A stretch of DNA of 48,000 bases from assembly GCF_005491425.1 (NCBI RefSeq), contig NZ_CP028083.1, positions 72,001-120,000 of the forward strand. Reading direction: 5' to 3'. A program made the translations under genes and the position numbers. Source of the DNA: Lysinibacillus sp. SGAir0095 (GTDB lineage Bacteria; Bacillota; Bacilli; Bacillales_A; Planococcaceae). Positions within the stretch are counted from its first letter, which is position 1, and every line of letters begins with the position of its first letter. The notes beneath the pieces were generated by a model, which saw only the letters and a list, made by a program, of their open reading frames with translations, was not told where the DNA came from and searched no databases. Positions 1 to 11,164 of this stretch are shown here, piece by piece.

Positions 1-636
1 CTAGCCTTTTGGAAAGACCTCTTAAAAAAAGAATTGTGGTTGCCGAAATGGAACACTATTATTGGGGAATACAAAGAAACCAAAATTGGATTTGCCAATG
101 TATATGGTAGCCCTATTGCAACTATGATCACACATCAATTTGCTTTGGCTGGAACCAATCAGTTTATCCAGACAGGTTATTTTGGTGGCTTATCCATTGA
201 TGTAAAATACGGTGATATTTTAATTGTTTCACAGGCAGAAATGCAGGATGGTGCGTCTCATTGGTATCTACCTAATTCCAAAATGGTTAAATCCGACGAA
301 GAATTATTAAGTGCCGCAATCGATTATTGTGAAAAAAGAGGGTACTCATATGTAGTTGGAAGTGTTCTATCTACTAGCGTAATGTTGCTTGAAACCCAAG
401 AAATGATTAATGAATGGGCATCGAACGGTCATTTGGGAGTAGATATGGAAACAGCAGCGACTTTATCGGCAGCCAAAAGGTTCGATAAAAAAGCGATTGC
501 TTTGTTAAATCTGTCAGACCATTTAATAGTAGGAGATTCACTTTACTCTTACACAAAAGAAAGAGAATTAATTGAAGCAGAAACAGATATAAAAATAAGG
601 GACCTAGCACTATATTTATCATCAATCTCAAAGTAG
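1..636 (+). CDS. Nucleoside phosphorylase family protein, 5'-truncated by the window edge
   Basis: The reading frame is open from base 1, so the true start lies upstream; 211 residues are visible. The sequence resembles the purine-nucleoside/uridine phosphorylase superfamily, which cleaves nucleosides with phosphate to a base and ribose-1-phosphate. The glycine-rich stretch GYFGGLSIDVKYGDILIVS, the later GVDMETAATLSAAKRF (the family's Met-Glu ribose-binding motif) and LSDHL with the family Asp support this. The substrate cannot be told from the visible part; a nucleosidase such as MTA/SAH nucleosidase is less likely but not excluded. It stands upstream of yaaO with a 127-base gap. No strong terminator follows it. 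Confidence 0.75.
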   Translation, partial: LAFWKDLLKKELWLPKWNTIIGEYKETKIGFANVYGSPIATMITHQFALAGTNQFIQTGYFGGLSIDVKYGDILIVSQAEMQDGASHWYLPNSKMVKSDEELLSAAIDYCEKRGYSYVVGSVLSTSVMLLETQEMINEWASNGHLGVDMETAATLSAAKRFDKKAIALLNLSDHLIVGDSLYSYTKERELIEAETDIKIRDLALYLSSISK

Positions 637-763
637 CTTAAATAATGGTATTTTTTTAAATGCAACGATTCATTATTTCTACTAAGGATCCTTATCCAAT
701 TCACTTCCGTTTTCACTCTCTATACGACTATAATAGGAAGGGATAAATGAACGGAGTGAGAAG

Positions 764-2185
764 ATGAAAAGGGAAAGACCGGTCGTTTCGGCTCTACAAA
801 AATTTGCTAAAGATGAGCCAATGAGTTGGCATGTTCCGGGACATAAAAACGGCTTATTATCAAACTTACCAAGAAATCTCAAAGAAGCACTTACATACGA
901 TCTAACAGAGTTGACAGGCTTGGATGATTATCACCATCCAGAAGAAGCCATTGCGCAGGCAGAAATGCTTTTAGCCAGTGCATACCAAACAAATAGAAGT
1001 TTCTTTTTAGTGAACGGTTCGACAGTAGGAAATCTGGCAATGATCTATGCAACCTGTAAACGAAATGAAAAAATTATCGTGCAAAGAAATGCACATAAAT
1101 CCATTTTTCATGCTTTAGAGCTTGTAGGGGCAAAAGCTATATTTGTGGCACCTGCATGGGATATGACAACCACTACTGCTGGAGCTGTTTCAACAACAAC
1201 ATTGAAAGAAGCATTGCAGCTTCATCCTGATGCTAAAGCCGTTGTATTAACTTATCCTACCTACTATGGGTTAGCAGGTAAGGAGCTGGAGACACAAGTA
1301 AAATTGTGTCATGAAATGAAAATACCAGTTCTTGTTGACGAGGCTCATGGCGCCCATTTCATAGCGAGTCAATCATTCCCACCCTCTGCCATCCAATTAG
1401 GGGCAGATGTTGTTGTACAATCTGCACATAAAACACTTCCAGCTATGACCATGGCCTCTTTTTTACATGTGAACTCAAATTTACTTAAAGTAGAAAAGAT
1501 TAATCATTATTTACGTATGCTTCAATCCAGTAGTCCGTCATATTTGCTTCTTGCTTCTTTAGATGACGCAAGAGACTATATAGATACCTATTTAGAAAGT
1601 GATGCAACCTATTTACAAGAGAAAAGAAATCAGTGGATAGAAGCATTGCGTTCAATAGATCCTTTACAGGTCATTGAAGTTGATGACCCGTTGAAGCTAT
1701 TATTACGCTTCCCGGGATATACTGGCTTTCAGTTGAAAGAGGTACTTGAACAACAACGGATATATGTCGAGCTTGCTGATGCTTATCAAGTATTATTTAT
1801 CCTACCGCTACTAAAACATGGACAAGCTTACCCATTTGCTGAGGCACGAATACGAATAAAAGAAGCCATTTTTAATTTAAGGAAAAAAGGGGTAAATACC
1901 ATTCAAACGGTTACACCATCCAATGAATATACAACCGTTTCGATGCCGGAGTATTCCTATGATGAATTAGAACAACTTGAAAAGGAGTGGGTTCCATATA
2001 TGCGGGCAATTGGACGTGCTGCTGCAAGCATGTTGATTCCATATCCACCCGGTATCCCATTATTCGTGCCAGGAGAAAAAATTACAGTGGCTAAATTGAG
2101 TCAACTAGAAGAGTTACTTGCAGTAGGTGCAGCTTTTCAAGGACAACATCGTTTGGACGAAAAGCTGATTTACGTCATAAAGTAA
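764..2185 (+). CDS. yaaO: Orn/Lys/Arg decarboxylase family PLP enzyme (YaaO-like)
   Basis: This 473-residue fold-type I PLP enzyme of the Orn/Lys/Arg decarboxylase family probably decarboxylates a basic amino acid; the substrate is not established by sequence. The N-terminal [10 protein letters not shown] motif, the [10 protein letters not shown] segment, the PLP-pocket VDEAHGAHF and the [10 protein letters not shown] motif, whose lysine (about residue 223) should form the Schiff base, are all present. A C-terminal domain with the [13 protein letters not shown] signature ends the protein, as in complete family members. GGAG lies 7 bases before the ATG, and a TATAAT is seen at 729-734 without a clear -35. 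It directly precedes tmk, as yaaO does in B. subtilis. Confidence 0.93.
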   Translation: MKRERPVVSALQKFAKDEPMSWHVPGHKNGLLSNLPRNLKEALTYDLTELTGLDDYHHPEEAIAQAEMLLASAYQTNRSFFLVNGSTVGNLAMIYATCKRNEKIIVQRNAHKSIFHALELVGAKAIFVAPAWDMTTTTAGAVSTTTLKEALQLHPDAKAVVLTYPTYYGLAGKELETQVKLCHEMKIPVLVDEAHGAHFIASQSFPPSAIQLGADVVVQSAHKTLPAMTMASFLHVNSNLLKVEKINHYLRMLQSSSPSYLLLASLDDARDYIDTYLESDATYLQEKRNQWIEALRSIDPLQVIEVDDPLKLLLRFPGYTGFQLKEVLEQQRIYVELADAYQVLFILPLLKHGQAYPFAEARIRIKEAIFNLRKKGVNTIQTVTPSNEYTTVSMPEYSYDELEQLEKEWVPYMRAIGRAAASMLIPYPPGIPLFVPGEKITVAKLSQLEELLAVGAAFQGQHRLDEKLIYVIK

Positions 2186-2204
2186 CAGTCGGAGGAATAT
2201 AGAA

Positions 2205-2840
2205 ATGAAAAGCAATCTATTTATTACATTTGAAGGCCCTGAAGGAGCAGGAAAAACGACCATTTTAACGAAAATTTCCGAGCGACTGCGTGAACAAAAC
2301 ATCGATTTATTAGCCACGCGAGAACCAGGTGGTATTGAAATTGCGGAAAAAATCCGTGAAGTAATCTTAAACCCTGCAAATACAGCAATGGATGAAAGAA
2401 CAGAAGCATTATTGTATGCTGCTGCTCGAAGCCAGCATTTTTTCGAAAAAGTAGAGCCAGCCATCAAACAAGGAAAACTCGTATTATGTGATCGTTTTAT
2501 CGATTCTTCATTAGCCTATCAAGGATATGCTCGTGGAATTGGCATGGATGAAGTATTATCGATAAATGAATTCGCAATTGGGAAACGTATGCCGGATTTA
2601 ACCATATTATTTGATTTAAATCCTGCAGTTGGACTAGCCCGAATTCATGCACACAATGAGCGTGAGTTGAATAGACTTGATGTTGAGAGCTTATCATTTC
2701 ACGAAAAAGTTAGGGAAGGTTATCATGAAGTAGTAAAGCGTTATCCTAATAGAATTAAAGTAGTGAATGCTGATCAGTCTGTGGAGAATGTAGTAGAAGA
2801 AGTCTGGCGTCTAATATGTGAAGCGCTAGATGAAAAGTAA
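2205..2840 (+). CDS. tmk: Thymidylate kinase
   Basis: Thymidylate kinase phosphorylates dTMP to dTDP with ATP, an essential cytoplasmic step of dTTP synthesis. The 211-residue length is typical. The P-loop [11 protein letters not shown] is at residues 7-17, the DR[FY] motif is seen as [14 protein letters not shown] near residue 90, and a lid region follows at about 140-160. A GGAGGA ribosome binding site lies 9 bases before the ATG. The start is 19 bases after the yaaO stop, so the two are probably cotranscribed. The downstream darA-yaaR-holB order is conserved in Bacillales. Confidence 0.97.
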   Translation: MKSNLFITFEGPEGAGKTTILTKISERLREQNIDLLATREPGGIEIAEKIREVILNPANTAMDERTEALLYAAARSQHFFEKVEPAIKQGKLVLCDRFIDSSLAYQGYARGIGMDEVLSINEFAIGKRMPDLTILFDLNPAVGLARIHAHNERELNRLDVESLSFHEKVREGYHEVVKRYPNRIKVVNADQSVENVVEEVWRLICEALDEK

Positions 2841-2860
2841 ATGAAGTAGGCTACTTTGTA

Positions 2861-2869
2861 TGCTATAAT
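2861..2869 (+). promoter_or_regulatory. Extended -10 promoter element before darA
   Basis: TGCTATAAT is a full extended -10 (TGn followed by TATAAT) 35 bases before the darA start. No good -35 stands 16-18 bases upstream, which is tolerated in extended -10 promoters. It suggests that darA can be transcribed independently of tmk. Confidence 0.5.
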
Positions 2870-2897
2870 ATAAACACCAATTCAATATAGGGAGTGA

Positions 2898-3233
<336 letters not shown>

Positions 3234-3404
3234 CCTTATTTAGTAGAAATTTTCTTATAGTTCATTCATCGATTTAATGTAGAATTTATATAGCGAGATT
3301 TTCAACAAACAGTGAGGTTAACCGTGGTGGTTGTCAACTATGTATCATGAACATATAGACACACCTGCGCTATTCGGTTTTTGATAGGTGGAGGCGAAAG
3401 GTAA

Positions 3405-3845
3405 TTGAAGATAAATCAAGATTTGCGATTGGGTTTAAAAACGAATCATCATGATATAAAACATGCGAACCAATCAGGAAATCGCTTTGGCGAAGTGCTT
3501 GTTAAACAGGGCACTAAGCTTCAAAACGAGCAGTTAACCAGATTAATGGGCGATATATCTGCTGCTGGTGACCGTGTTGCAAGGTCTCGTAATCTGCGTG
3601 AGTTGACTCGTTTTAAAATGCTAATCAAACGTTTCTTACAAGAAGCCGTAGAATATGGTCTTGATATGAAACAATCTCATACATGGAATCGTTTTGGAGA
3701 AGGGCGTCGTCTCAAAATTGTCGAAACGATTGATGAGCGATTAGTAGAACTTGCACAAGATATTTTAATTGAAGAGAAGAGTTCAATTGATTTGCTTGAT
3801 AAAATCGGTGAAATAAAAGGATTATTAGTGAATCTATATATGTAA
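3405..3845 (+). CDS. yaaR: YaaR family protein (DUF327)
   Basis: This 146-residue protein is predicted to be soluble, helical and charged, and belongs to the YaaR/DUF327 family, whose function is not established. Conserved-looking segments are SAAGDRVARSRNLRELTRFKM and the C-terminal IGEIKGLLVNLYM. The start is TTG with a strong GGTGGAGG ribosome binding site 10 bases upstream. The 171-base gap after darA holds no other gene that I can support. A terminator follows the stop directly, so yaaR ends a transcription unit before holB. Confidence 0.9.
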   Translation: MKINQDLRLGLKTNHHDIKHANQSGNRFGEVLVKQGTKLQNEQLTRLMGDISAAGDRVARSRNLRELTRFKMLIKRFLQEAVEYGLDMKQSHTWNRFGEGRRLKIVETIDERLVELAQDILIEEKSSIDLLDKIGEIKGLLVNLYM

Positions 3846-3890
3846 AACCCGTGTCTATTTACTTTCCTGTATGGGACACGGGGTTTTTTC
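3844..3890 (+). terminator. Intrinsic terminator after yaaR
   Basis: The stem ACCCGTGTC pairs with GACACGGGT (one G bulged) across a loop of about 20 bases and is followed by a T-run. The stem begins within the yaaR stop codon region. Confidence 0.85.
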
Positions 3891-3961
3891 TAAAATAAGT
3901 TAAATTGGAAGACTTAACTTCATTTTGATAAATGTTACGGTTAGAGAAAAAGGTGATCAAA

Positions 3962-4966
3962 GTGGTAGAAAATGTCGAAGAACTTAAGGTGTTACAGCCT
4001 TTAGTAATGAAGCAGTTACTCACGATTTTTGAAAAGAATAGAACCGGCCATGCGTACATATTTGATGGTGAAAAAGGAACGGGTAAAAATCAAATCGCAA
4101 TTTTTTTCATAAAACTACTTTTGTGTCTGAACCCGTCGAAAAATGTTCCATGTGAAACATGTCGAAATTGCAAACGCATTGAAACAGGGAATCATCCAAA
4201 TGTGAAGCAGTTGGAACCAGATGGACAATTTATCAAAATCGACCAAATTCGAGAGCTTATTTCTGGAATGACGAAAACTAGCATGGAGGAGGGACGTAAA
4301 ATTTATGTCCTTCATCACGCAGATCGCATGAATATCTCTTCCGCTAATACACTACTAAAATTTTTAGAAGAGCCTGAAGGTAATGTGACAGCTATTCTAT
4401 TAACAGAAAGCTATCAGTCCATCTTACCGACAATACAGTCACGTTGCCAGCATATAAAATTTGCTACTATTCCACGTGATATTTTATTGAAGCAACTTCA
4501 AGAACAGGGTATCACCTTTTCAATGGCGTCTACTGTTAGCATGTTAACTAATAGCTTAGAAACAGCGATTTTATTAGCACATGATGAGCAGTTTGCACAT
4601 GCAAGAAAAACAGTGTTAAAATTAGTAGAGACAGTCAGAAAAAATGTCCATGAGGCATTGTTAGTTGTGTATGAAGATTGGCTGGTTTCGTTTAAGGAAA
4701 AAGACGAAATAGAACAAGCCTTAGATTTACTACTATTCGCATATCGTGATATTGTAGCTATAAAAGCGAATCCACAAAGCTCATGTACATATCCAGACAT
4801 GTTGCAAAGTTGGAAGGAAATCGCGTTACACACAACTTATGATCGTCTGTCAGATCAATTGCAGGCAATTTTACAAGCTAGACAAAATTTGCAGCGCAAT
4901 ATGAATCGGTCGCTTTTGATGGAGCAGCTAATGCTTAATCTGCAGGAGGGGTATACATTTGTATAA
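3962..4966 (+). CDS. holB: DNA polymerase III subunit delta'
   Basis: HolB is the delta' subunit of the clamp loader, which opens the sliding clamp onto primed DNA. The AAA+ core shows a degenerate P-loop GEKGTGKNQ, a four-cysteine zinc site CETCRNCKRIETGNHP near residue 60, and the SRCQ sensor motif in LPTIQSRCQHIKF. I start it at GTG 3962 (334 residues): AGGTGA lies 5 bases upstream and the first 13 residues then match the B. subtilis N-terminus in register. An upstream in-frame ATG at 3932 would add ten residues and lacks a ribosome binding site. The end overlaps ricT by 8 bases, which implies translational coupling. Confidence 0.95.
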   Translation: MVENVEELKVLQPLVMKQLLTIFEKNRTGHAYIFDGEKGTGKNQIAIFFIKLLLCLNPSKNVPCETCRNCKRIETGNHPNVKQLEPDGQFIKIDQIRELISGMTKTSMEEGRKIYVLHHADRMNISSANTLLKFLEEPEGNVTAILLTESYQSILPTIQSRCQHIKFATIPRDILLKQLQEQGITFSMASTVSMLTNSLETAILLAHDEQFAHARKTVLKLVETVRKNVHEALLVVYEDWLVSFKEKDEIEQALDLLLFAYRDIVAIKANPQSSCTYPDMLQSWKEIALHTTYDRLSDQLQAILQARQNLQRNMNRSLLMEQLMLNLQEGYTFV

Positions 4967-5774
4967 TGTAGTAGGAGTCCGTTTTAAAAAAGCGGGTAAA
5001 ATATATTATTTTGACCCCGGTGATTTTCTACTTGAAAAAGGGCAGTATGTTATAGTAGAAACAGCAAGAGGGGTCGAATACGGAAAGATTGTCGTTCCAA
5101 CGAAGCAAGTTGGGGAGAATGATGTTGTTTTACCATTAAAACAAGTATTACGCCCAGCGGATGAACGAGATCGAATCCAGGTTGAGGAAAATAGGCAAGA
5201 ATCACAGCGAGCTTTTGAACTAGCCAGCACGAAAATTAGTGAGCATAAGTTAGAAATGAAGCTAGTTGATGTTGAGTATACATTTGATCGAAATAAAATT
5301 ATCTTTTACTTCACGGCTGAAGGAAGAGTTGACTTTAGGGAATTAGTAAAAGATTTAGCTTCGATTTTCCGTACACGTATTGAACTACGACAAATTGGTG
5401 TGCGTGACGAAGCAAAACTTCTTGGTGGGATTGGCCCTTGTGGTAGAATGCTTTGCTGTTCGACATTTTTAGGAGATTTTGATCCAGTGTCGATTAAAAT
5501 GGCAAAGGACCAAAACCTATCATTAAATCCGACGAAAATCTCCGGACTTTGCGGTCGTCTCATGTGTTGTCTTAAGTATGAGAATGATGATTATGAAAAC
5601 GCAAAAGAAGGAATGCCTGATATCGGTGATTCAACCATGACACCAGATGGCCCAGGTAAAGTAGTAGGAATTAATGTTTTAGAAAGATTGATTCAAGTCT
5701 TCTTAGAAGAGCAGGTACGTACTGTTGAATATACATTAGAAGAAATTATAGAATGTGAGAAGAATTTGATTTAG
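4959..5774 (+). CDS. ricT: RicT (YaaT), PSP1-domain subunit of the Ric complex
   Basis: RicT forms a complex with RicA and RicF that binds iron-sulfur clusters, works with RNase Y in mRNA maturation, and affects competence, biofilm formation and sporulation. The 271-residue protein has the PSP1 domain and two very conserved cysteine clusters, [16 protein letters not shown] and [13 protein letters not shown], consistent with cluster ligation. The TTG start follows GCAGGAGGGG and overlaps the holB end by 8 bases, so expression is probably coupled. RicA and RicF are not in this window. Confidence 0.95.
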   Translation: MYNVVGVRFKKAGKIYYFDPGDFLLEKGQYVIVETARGVEYGKIVVPTKQVGENDVVLPLKQVLRPADERDRIQVEENRQESQRAFELASTKISEHKLEMKLVDVEYTFDRNKIIFYFTAEGRVDFRELVKDLASIFRTRIELRQIGVRDEAKLLGGIGPCGRMLCCSTFLGDFDPVSIKMAKDQNLSLNPTKISGLCGRLMCCLKYENDDYENAKEGMPDIGDSTMTPDGPGKVVGINVLERLIQVFLEEQVRTVEYTLEEIIECEKNLI

Positions 5775-5797
5775 ATAAACAATGGGGTGGCATTCTA

Positions 5798-6154
5798 GTG
5801 AAGGACCGTAATTTCTTAGATACTGTTATGGAATTCGAACAACAGCTCGAAACACTACAGCAACAATATAATGATTTGAAAAAATATGTTGCACATATGG
5901 TGGAAGATCATCAAGCTATTCAAACGGAGAACCTTCACCTGCGTAGACGTCTAGAAGAGCTTTTATCTACAGATTCTACAGATGAAAGTAGTAATGAAGA
6001 GAAAGCGAGCTTATTAGATATTGGAGAGGGATATGATAATTTAGCACGTCTATACCAAGAAGGGTTCCATGTTTGCCACGTACATTTTGGCGGTTCTCGA
6101 AAAGGTGAAGATTGTTTATTTTGCCTATCGTTTTTGAATAAACAAAATGCATAA
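5798..6154 (+). CDS. yabA: Replication initiation control protein YabA
   Basis: YabA restrains initiation by binding DnaA and the clamp DnaN. The 118-residue protein has the expected layout: an N-terminal leucine-rich coiled coil (about residues 8-60, used for tetramerisation), an acidic serine-rich linker, and a C-terminal zinc-binding domain with H-x-C-x-V-H ... C-L-F-C within [11 protein letters not shown] and [11 protein letters not shown]. The start is GTG after a GGGGTGG ribosome binding site. It sits next to holB and ricT as in B. subtilis and ends in a weak terminator. Confidence 0.95.
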   Translation: MKDRNFLDTVMEFEQQLETLQQQYNDLKKYVAHMVEDHQAIQTENLHLRRRLEELLSTDSTDESSNEEKASLLDIGEGYDNLARLYQEGFHVCHVHFGGSRKGEDCLFCLSFLNKQNA

Positions 6155-6170
6155 TTTCCCTCTGAACGAT

Positions 6171-6213
6171 AAAAGGCTGATACCACTCCACGTGGTTTTC
6201 AGTCTTTTCTTTT
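6171..6213 (+). terminator. Probable terminator after yabA
   Basis: AAAGGCTGA ... TCAGTCTTT, with an inner CCAC/GTGG pairing, forms a hairpin followed by TTCTTTT. The stem has a G-T pair and a small bulge, so efficiency is uncertain. Confidence 0.6.
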
Positions 6214-6249
6214 GGATAAGAGTTACAAAGTTATTAAAGGAGGTTGTTT

Positions 6250-6999
6250 ATGGAACAATGGTTAAAAGAGGATGAGCGGCTTGATTATTTATTGGCTGAG
6301 GATTTAAGAATCATCCAAAGCCCTTCTGTATTCTCTTTTTCGTTAGATGCAGTCTTATTATCAAGGTTTGTCAATGTCCCTATAAATAAAGGGAAAATTG
6401 TCGACCTATGTTCTGGAAACGGAGTAATTCCATTATTCCTGAGTGCTCGTACAAAGGCTGAAATTATTGGTGTCGAATTACAAGAGAGACTATTTGATAT
6501 GGCTGAACGGAGTATAAAGTATAATGGATTAGAAAATCAAATAAAGATGATTCTTGGAGACGTTAAAACGATTCCTCCTCAATTAGGAATTGAAAAATTT
6601 GACGTAGTAACATGTAACCCACCATATTTTTTAGCACATGAGCTGAGTGATAAAAATGTTAGTGAGCATTATGCTATTGCTCGTCATGAACTATATCTTA
6701 CATTAGATGAAGCAATAGAGTCCGCAAGCAAATTGTTAAAACAGGGTGGAAAAGCAGCCTTTGTCCATCGACCGGGGAGACTATTGGATATTGTTACAGC
6801 AATGCGAGCAAATCGACTTGAACCAAAGCGCATCCGATTTGTCTATCCGAAAGTTGGTAAAGAAGCAAATACCTTATTAATAGAGGGAATAAAGGATGGG
6901 AAACCTGATTTAAAGGTATTACCTCCATTATACGTATATGATGACAACAATGAGTATACGGATGAAGTGAGTGAGATACTTTATGGAGACAAAAAATAA
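6250..6999 (+). CDS. trmN6: tRNA1(Val) adenine-N6 methyltransferase family (YabB)
   Basis: This class I SAM-dependent methyltransferase probably makes N6-methyladenosine in tRNA, by family resemblance to TrmN6. It has the SAM-binding motif [14 protein letters not shown] near residue 50 and the amino-methyltransferase catalytic motif CNPPYF near 120. The ATG at 6250 is preceded by AAAGGAGG at 6-base spacing, so it is preferred over the TTG two codons upstream; the protein is 249 residues. Its 3' end overlaps yazA by 17 bases, and rsmI follows, giving a compact RNA-modification operon. Confidence 0.93.
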   Translation: MEQWLKEDERLDYLLAEDLRIIQSPSVFSFSLDAVLLSRFVNVPINKGKIVDLCSGNGVIPLFLSARTKAEIIGVELQERLFDMAERSIKYNGLENQIKMILGDVKTIPPQLGIEKFDVVTCNPPYFLAHELSDKNVSEHYAIARHELYLTLDEAIESASKLLKQGGKAAFVHRPGRLLDIVTAMRANRLEPKRIRFVYPKVGKEANTLLIEGIKDGKPDLKVLPPLYVYDDNNEYTDEVSEILYGDKK

Positions 7000-7246
7000 T
7001 CATTTCTTTTATGTACTGGAGTGTGCGGATCATTCTCTTTATGCTGGCTATACAAATAATCTCGATAAACGAGTTGCTGCCCATAATTCTGGAAAAGGGG
7101 CAAAATATACAAAAGCCCACTTGCCTGTAAAATGCGTTTATTTTGAAACCTATGAAACGAAGCAAGAAGCAATGCGTGCAGAATATGCATTTAAACAATT
7201 AAAAAGAAGTGAAAAATTAAAGTATATTGGAGGGGCACCAAGATGA
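6983..7246 (+). CDS. yazA: GIY-YIG nuclease-fold protein YazA
   Basis: This 87-residue single-domain GIY-YIG protein of the UPF0213/YhbQ group has the paired motifs [16 protein letters not shown] at the N-terminus, the conserved arginine-helix region ([16 protein letters not shown]) and [10 protein letters not shown] near the end. Its cellular role is not established; nucleic-acid processing is inferred from the fold. The ATG inside the trmN6 end is preferred over an in-frame GTG four codons upstream, because the homologous N-terminus starts close to the FYVL strand. It overlaps trmN6 by 17 bases and rsmI by 4 (ATGA). Confidence 0.9.
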   Translation: METKNNHFFYVLECADHSLYAGYTNNLDKRVAAHNSGKGAKYTKAHLPVKCVYFETYETKQEAMRAEYAFKQLKRSEKLKYIGGAPR

Positions 7247-8115
7247 AATCACAAAAAAGCAGTCAGCATGAACAGGGAAGCTGTTTGTATTTGGTGGCAA
7301 CGCCAATAGGAAATCTAGAAGATATGACGGTCCGTGCATTACGAATTTTGAAAGAAGTCGATGTAATTGCGGCTGAAGATACACGAAATACGAAAAAGCT
7401 ATGTAATTATTTTGAAATCCAAACACCTCTTGTGAGCTATCACGAGCATAATCTTGAGCAAGGGGGAGAGAAGCTGCTAGGCTATCTAAGAGAAGGAAAA
7501 TCTGTCGCCTTGGTTAGTGATGCTGGGCTACCTTGTATATCAGATCCGGGTGCAGATATCGTCGTAAAAGCAATTGAAGAAGATTTTGCGGTCGTACCGC
7601 TGCCAGGTGCAAATGCAGCTTTAACTGCATTGATTGCATCAGGAATAGCACCTCAACCCTTTTATTTCTTTGGATTTTTAAATCGCCAAAAGAAAGAGCG
7701 AAGATTACAGCTAGAGAAGTTAGCAAAACGAGAAGAGACAATGATTTTTTATGAGGCTCCTCATCGTTTAAAGGAAACATTAAAGGATTTAGAACTAGTT
7801 TTAGGGGACAGGAATATTGTATTAGCCCGAGAACTGACTAAGAAATTTGAAGAATTTTTGCGCGGAACTATTTCAGAAGCAGTGAAATGGGTCAATGAGA
7901 ACGAAATTCGAGGCGAATTTTGCGTCATTTTGGAGGGGAATATGAACGGCGAGATGGAAGAGGAAGAAACAGCTTATTGGGCAAATTTATCAATCGTCGA
8001 ACACATCGACCAATTAGTTGAAGAAAAACAGATGAACTCAAAGGATGCCATTAAAGAAGTAGCAAAATTAAGAGGTTTACCTAAGCGAGATGTCTACCAG
8101 CAATATCATATCTAA
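7243..8115 (+). CDS. rsmI: 16S rRNA 2'-O-ribose methyltransferase RsmI
   Basis: RsmI methylates the 2'-O of C1402 in 16S rRNA at the decoding site. The 290-residue tetrapyrrole-methylase-fold protein carries LYLVATPIGNLEDMTVRAL, AEDTRNTKKL, the SAM-site VSDAGLPCISDPG and the PLPGANAALTAL loop in the usual order. The ATG overlaps the yazA stop (ATGA), and GGAGGGG lies 9 bases upstream. It ends before a bidirectional terminator shared with the convergent abrB. Confidence 0.96.
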   Translation: MKSQKSSQHEQGSCLYLVATPIGNLEDMTVRALRILKEVDVIAAEDTRNTKKLCNYFEIQTPLVSYHEHNLEQGGEKLLGYLREGKSVALVSDAGLPCISDPGADIVVKAIEEDFAVVPLPGANAALTALIASGIAPQPFYFFGFLNRQKKERRLQLEKLAKREETMIFYEAPHRLKETLKDLELVLGDRNIVLARELTKKFEEFLRGTISEAVKWVNENEIRGEFCVILEGNMNGEMEEEETAYWANLSIVEHIDQLVEEKQMNSKDAIKEVAKLRGLPKRDVYQQYHI

Positions 8116-8184
8116 TTTCTAATATTTGTATTACTGGATTGTATCTTGGTTAATATACATATATATTAACTTCTTAACTAGTAA

Positions 8185-8231
8185 TAAAAAAGCATTGCTA
8201 TTAATAATTCGATTAAATAGCAATGCTTTTT
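8185..8231. terminator. Bidirectional terminator between rsmI and abrB
   Basis: AAAAGCATTGCTATT (8187-8201) pairs perfectly with AATAGCAATGCTTTT (8216-8230). The A-tract before and T-tract after let it act on both strands, fitting its place between convergent genes. Confidence 0.9.
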
Positions 8232-8300
8232 GCTATTTATGGCTATATAAAAAGAAAACGACTCTCGCTTTGTTGGCGAAAATCGCATTTTTCTCATGGT

Positions 8301-8579
8301 TTATTTTGAAAAGTGTTGTTGAATTTCTTTTACTAAAAGTTCCGCACCTTCTGGACTTAAGATTAATTTTCCTCCAGCAAGACGGAAATTCTCATCTGAA
8401 ACTTCGCCAGTTACAGCACATGTCATGTTAGGCATGTATTTTTTAAGAATGATTTTATCGTCATCAACGTAAATTTCCAATGCATCTTTTTCTGCAATTC
8501 CTAGTGTGCGACGAAGTTCAATAGGAATAACTACACGTCCTAATTCATCGACTTTACGAACGATACCTGTTGATTTCAT
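8301..8579 (-). CDS. abrB: Transition-state regulator AbrB
   Basis: AbrB is a DNA-binding repressor of post-exponential and sporulation genes. The 92-residue protein has the swapped-hairpin AbrB domain at residues 1-50 (MKSTGIVRKVDELGRVVIP, then ELRRTLGI) and a C-terminal multimerisation domain. I use the ATG at 8579, because GGAGGAAA lies upstream of it and the homologous proteins start MKSTG; an upstream in-frame ATG would add 16 residues with no support. It is one of only three minus-strand genes here. A tandem Spo0A operator lies just upstream, implying repression by Spo0A~P. Confidence 0.96.
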   Translation of the reverse strand: MKSTGIVRKVDELGRVVIPIELRRTLGIAEKDALEIYVDDDKIILKKYMPNMTCAVTGEVSDENFRLAGGKLILSPEGAELLVKEIQQHFSK

Positions 8580-8619
8580 GACAATATTTCCTCCTATATT
8601 TTGTATAATATATTTTACA

Positions 8620-8636
8620 TTCGTCAAAATTCGACA
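8620..8636 (-). promoter_or_regulatory. Tandem 0A boxes upstream of abrB
   Basis: Read on the minus strand, this is TGTCGAA, three bases, TGACGAA. The first heptamer is the consensus Spo0A box, and the second differs by one base. From memory, the B. subtilis abrB operator has the same two heptamers with the same 3-base spacing. Confidence 0.8.
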
Positions 8637-8884
8637 TCTTTTTCCTGTCTGAATAGAATCATACCAAGTAATACCATAAACGTCAATTATTTAGTATTAA
8701 TGGGTGAAACTTGATGTGAACAGGTTGTGAACGCTATTATAGATAAATGAGGTTTAATGATATTTAAATAGCATAAATTAGAGAATATTATTATAAAACG
8801 ACAAATTTAGTTGTAAAGTTTCAATAAATTTACACCTTCTCCTAATGGTATTTTTCGACAAAATCCTGTAATAATATTCTTTCA
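8637..8884. other. AT-rich divergent intergenic region between abrB and metG
   Basis: There is no supported gene here. The stretch is AT-rich and should hold the upstream abrB promoter, but I cannot place a convincing -35/-10 pair. I looked for a T-box leader before metG (specifier stem and a TGGnACCGCG-type antiterminator) and saw none. Confidence 0.6.
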
Positions 8885-8913
8885 TTGAAACAATTTTCTT
8901 ACTTCGATAAAAT
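8885..8913 (+). promoter_or_regulatory. Sigma-A promoter of metG
   Basis: TTGAAA, a 17-base spacer and TAAAAT lie 36 bases before the metG start. This matches the vegetative consensus well. Confidence 0.7.
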
Positions 8914-8948
8914 AAACATTATACAGTTGACAATGGAGGCCATATTAA

Positions 8949-10913
<1,965 letters not shown>

Positions 10914-10928
10914 TCAATAATATTTCAT

Positions 10929-10965
10929 GAGCCTGTTGGACAAACTTCGTTCAACAGGCTTTTCA
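10929..10965 (+). terminator. Terminator after metG
   Basis: AGCCTGTTG pairs with CAACAGGCT across a 12-base loop and is followed by TTTT. It lies 16 bases after the metG stop. Confidence 0.85.
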
Positions 10966-11164
10966 CACGAAGTCTTTATACCTAAAAAGCTATATTATGA
11001 TAATAAAATCATTTTATATAATTGTCGAAATAGGGAAATTATACTAAAACGAGTAGAAAGTTGTATGATTTATGACATAAATAATTCAGCTTGTAATACT
11101 TCTGTAATTTAGTTGTCAACTAAGAAATGATTTAATCCACTACAATAGGTTAGGAGAAAATAAT

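Noticed and set aside
8126..8431. A 101-codon plus-strand frame across the abrB 3' end
   Set aside because: It runs through the bidirectional terminator and is antisense to a certain abrB.
8637..8948. Possible T-box leader before metG
   Set aside because: No antiterminator motif or terminator/antiterminator pair is present. The GGTACCGC inside the early coding sequence is codon content.
10927..11112. A 61-codon plus-strand frame after metG
   Set aside because: It starts inside the metG terminator stem, has no ribosome binding site and its product looks random.
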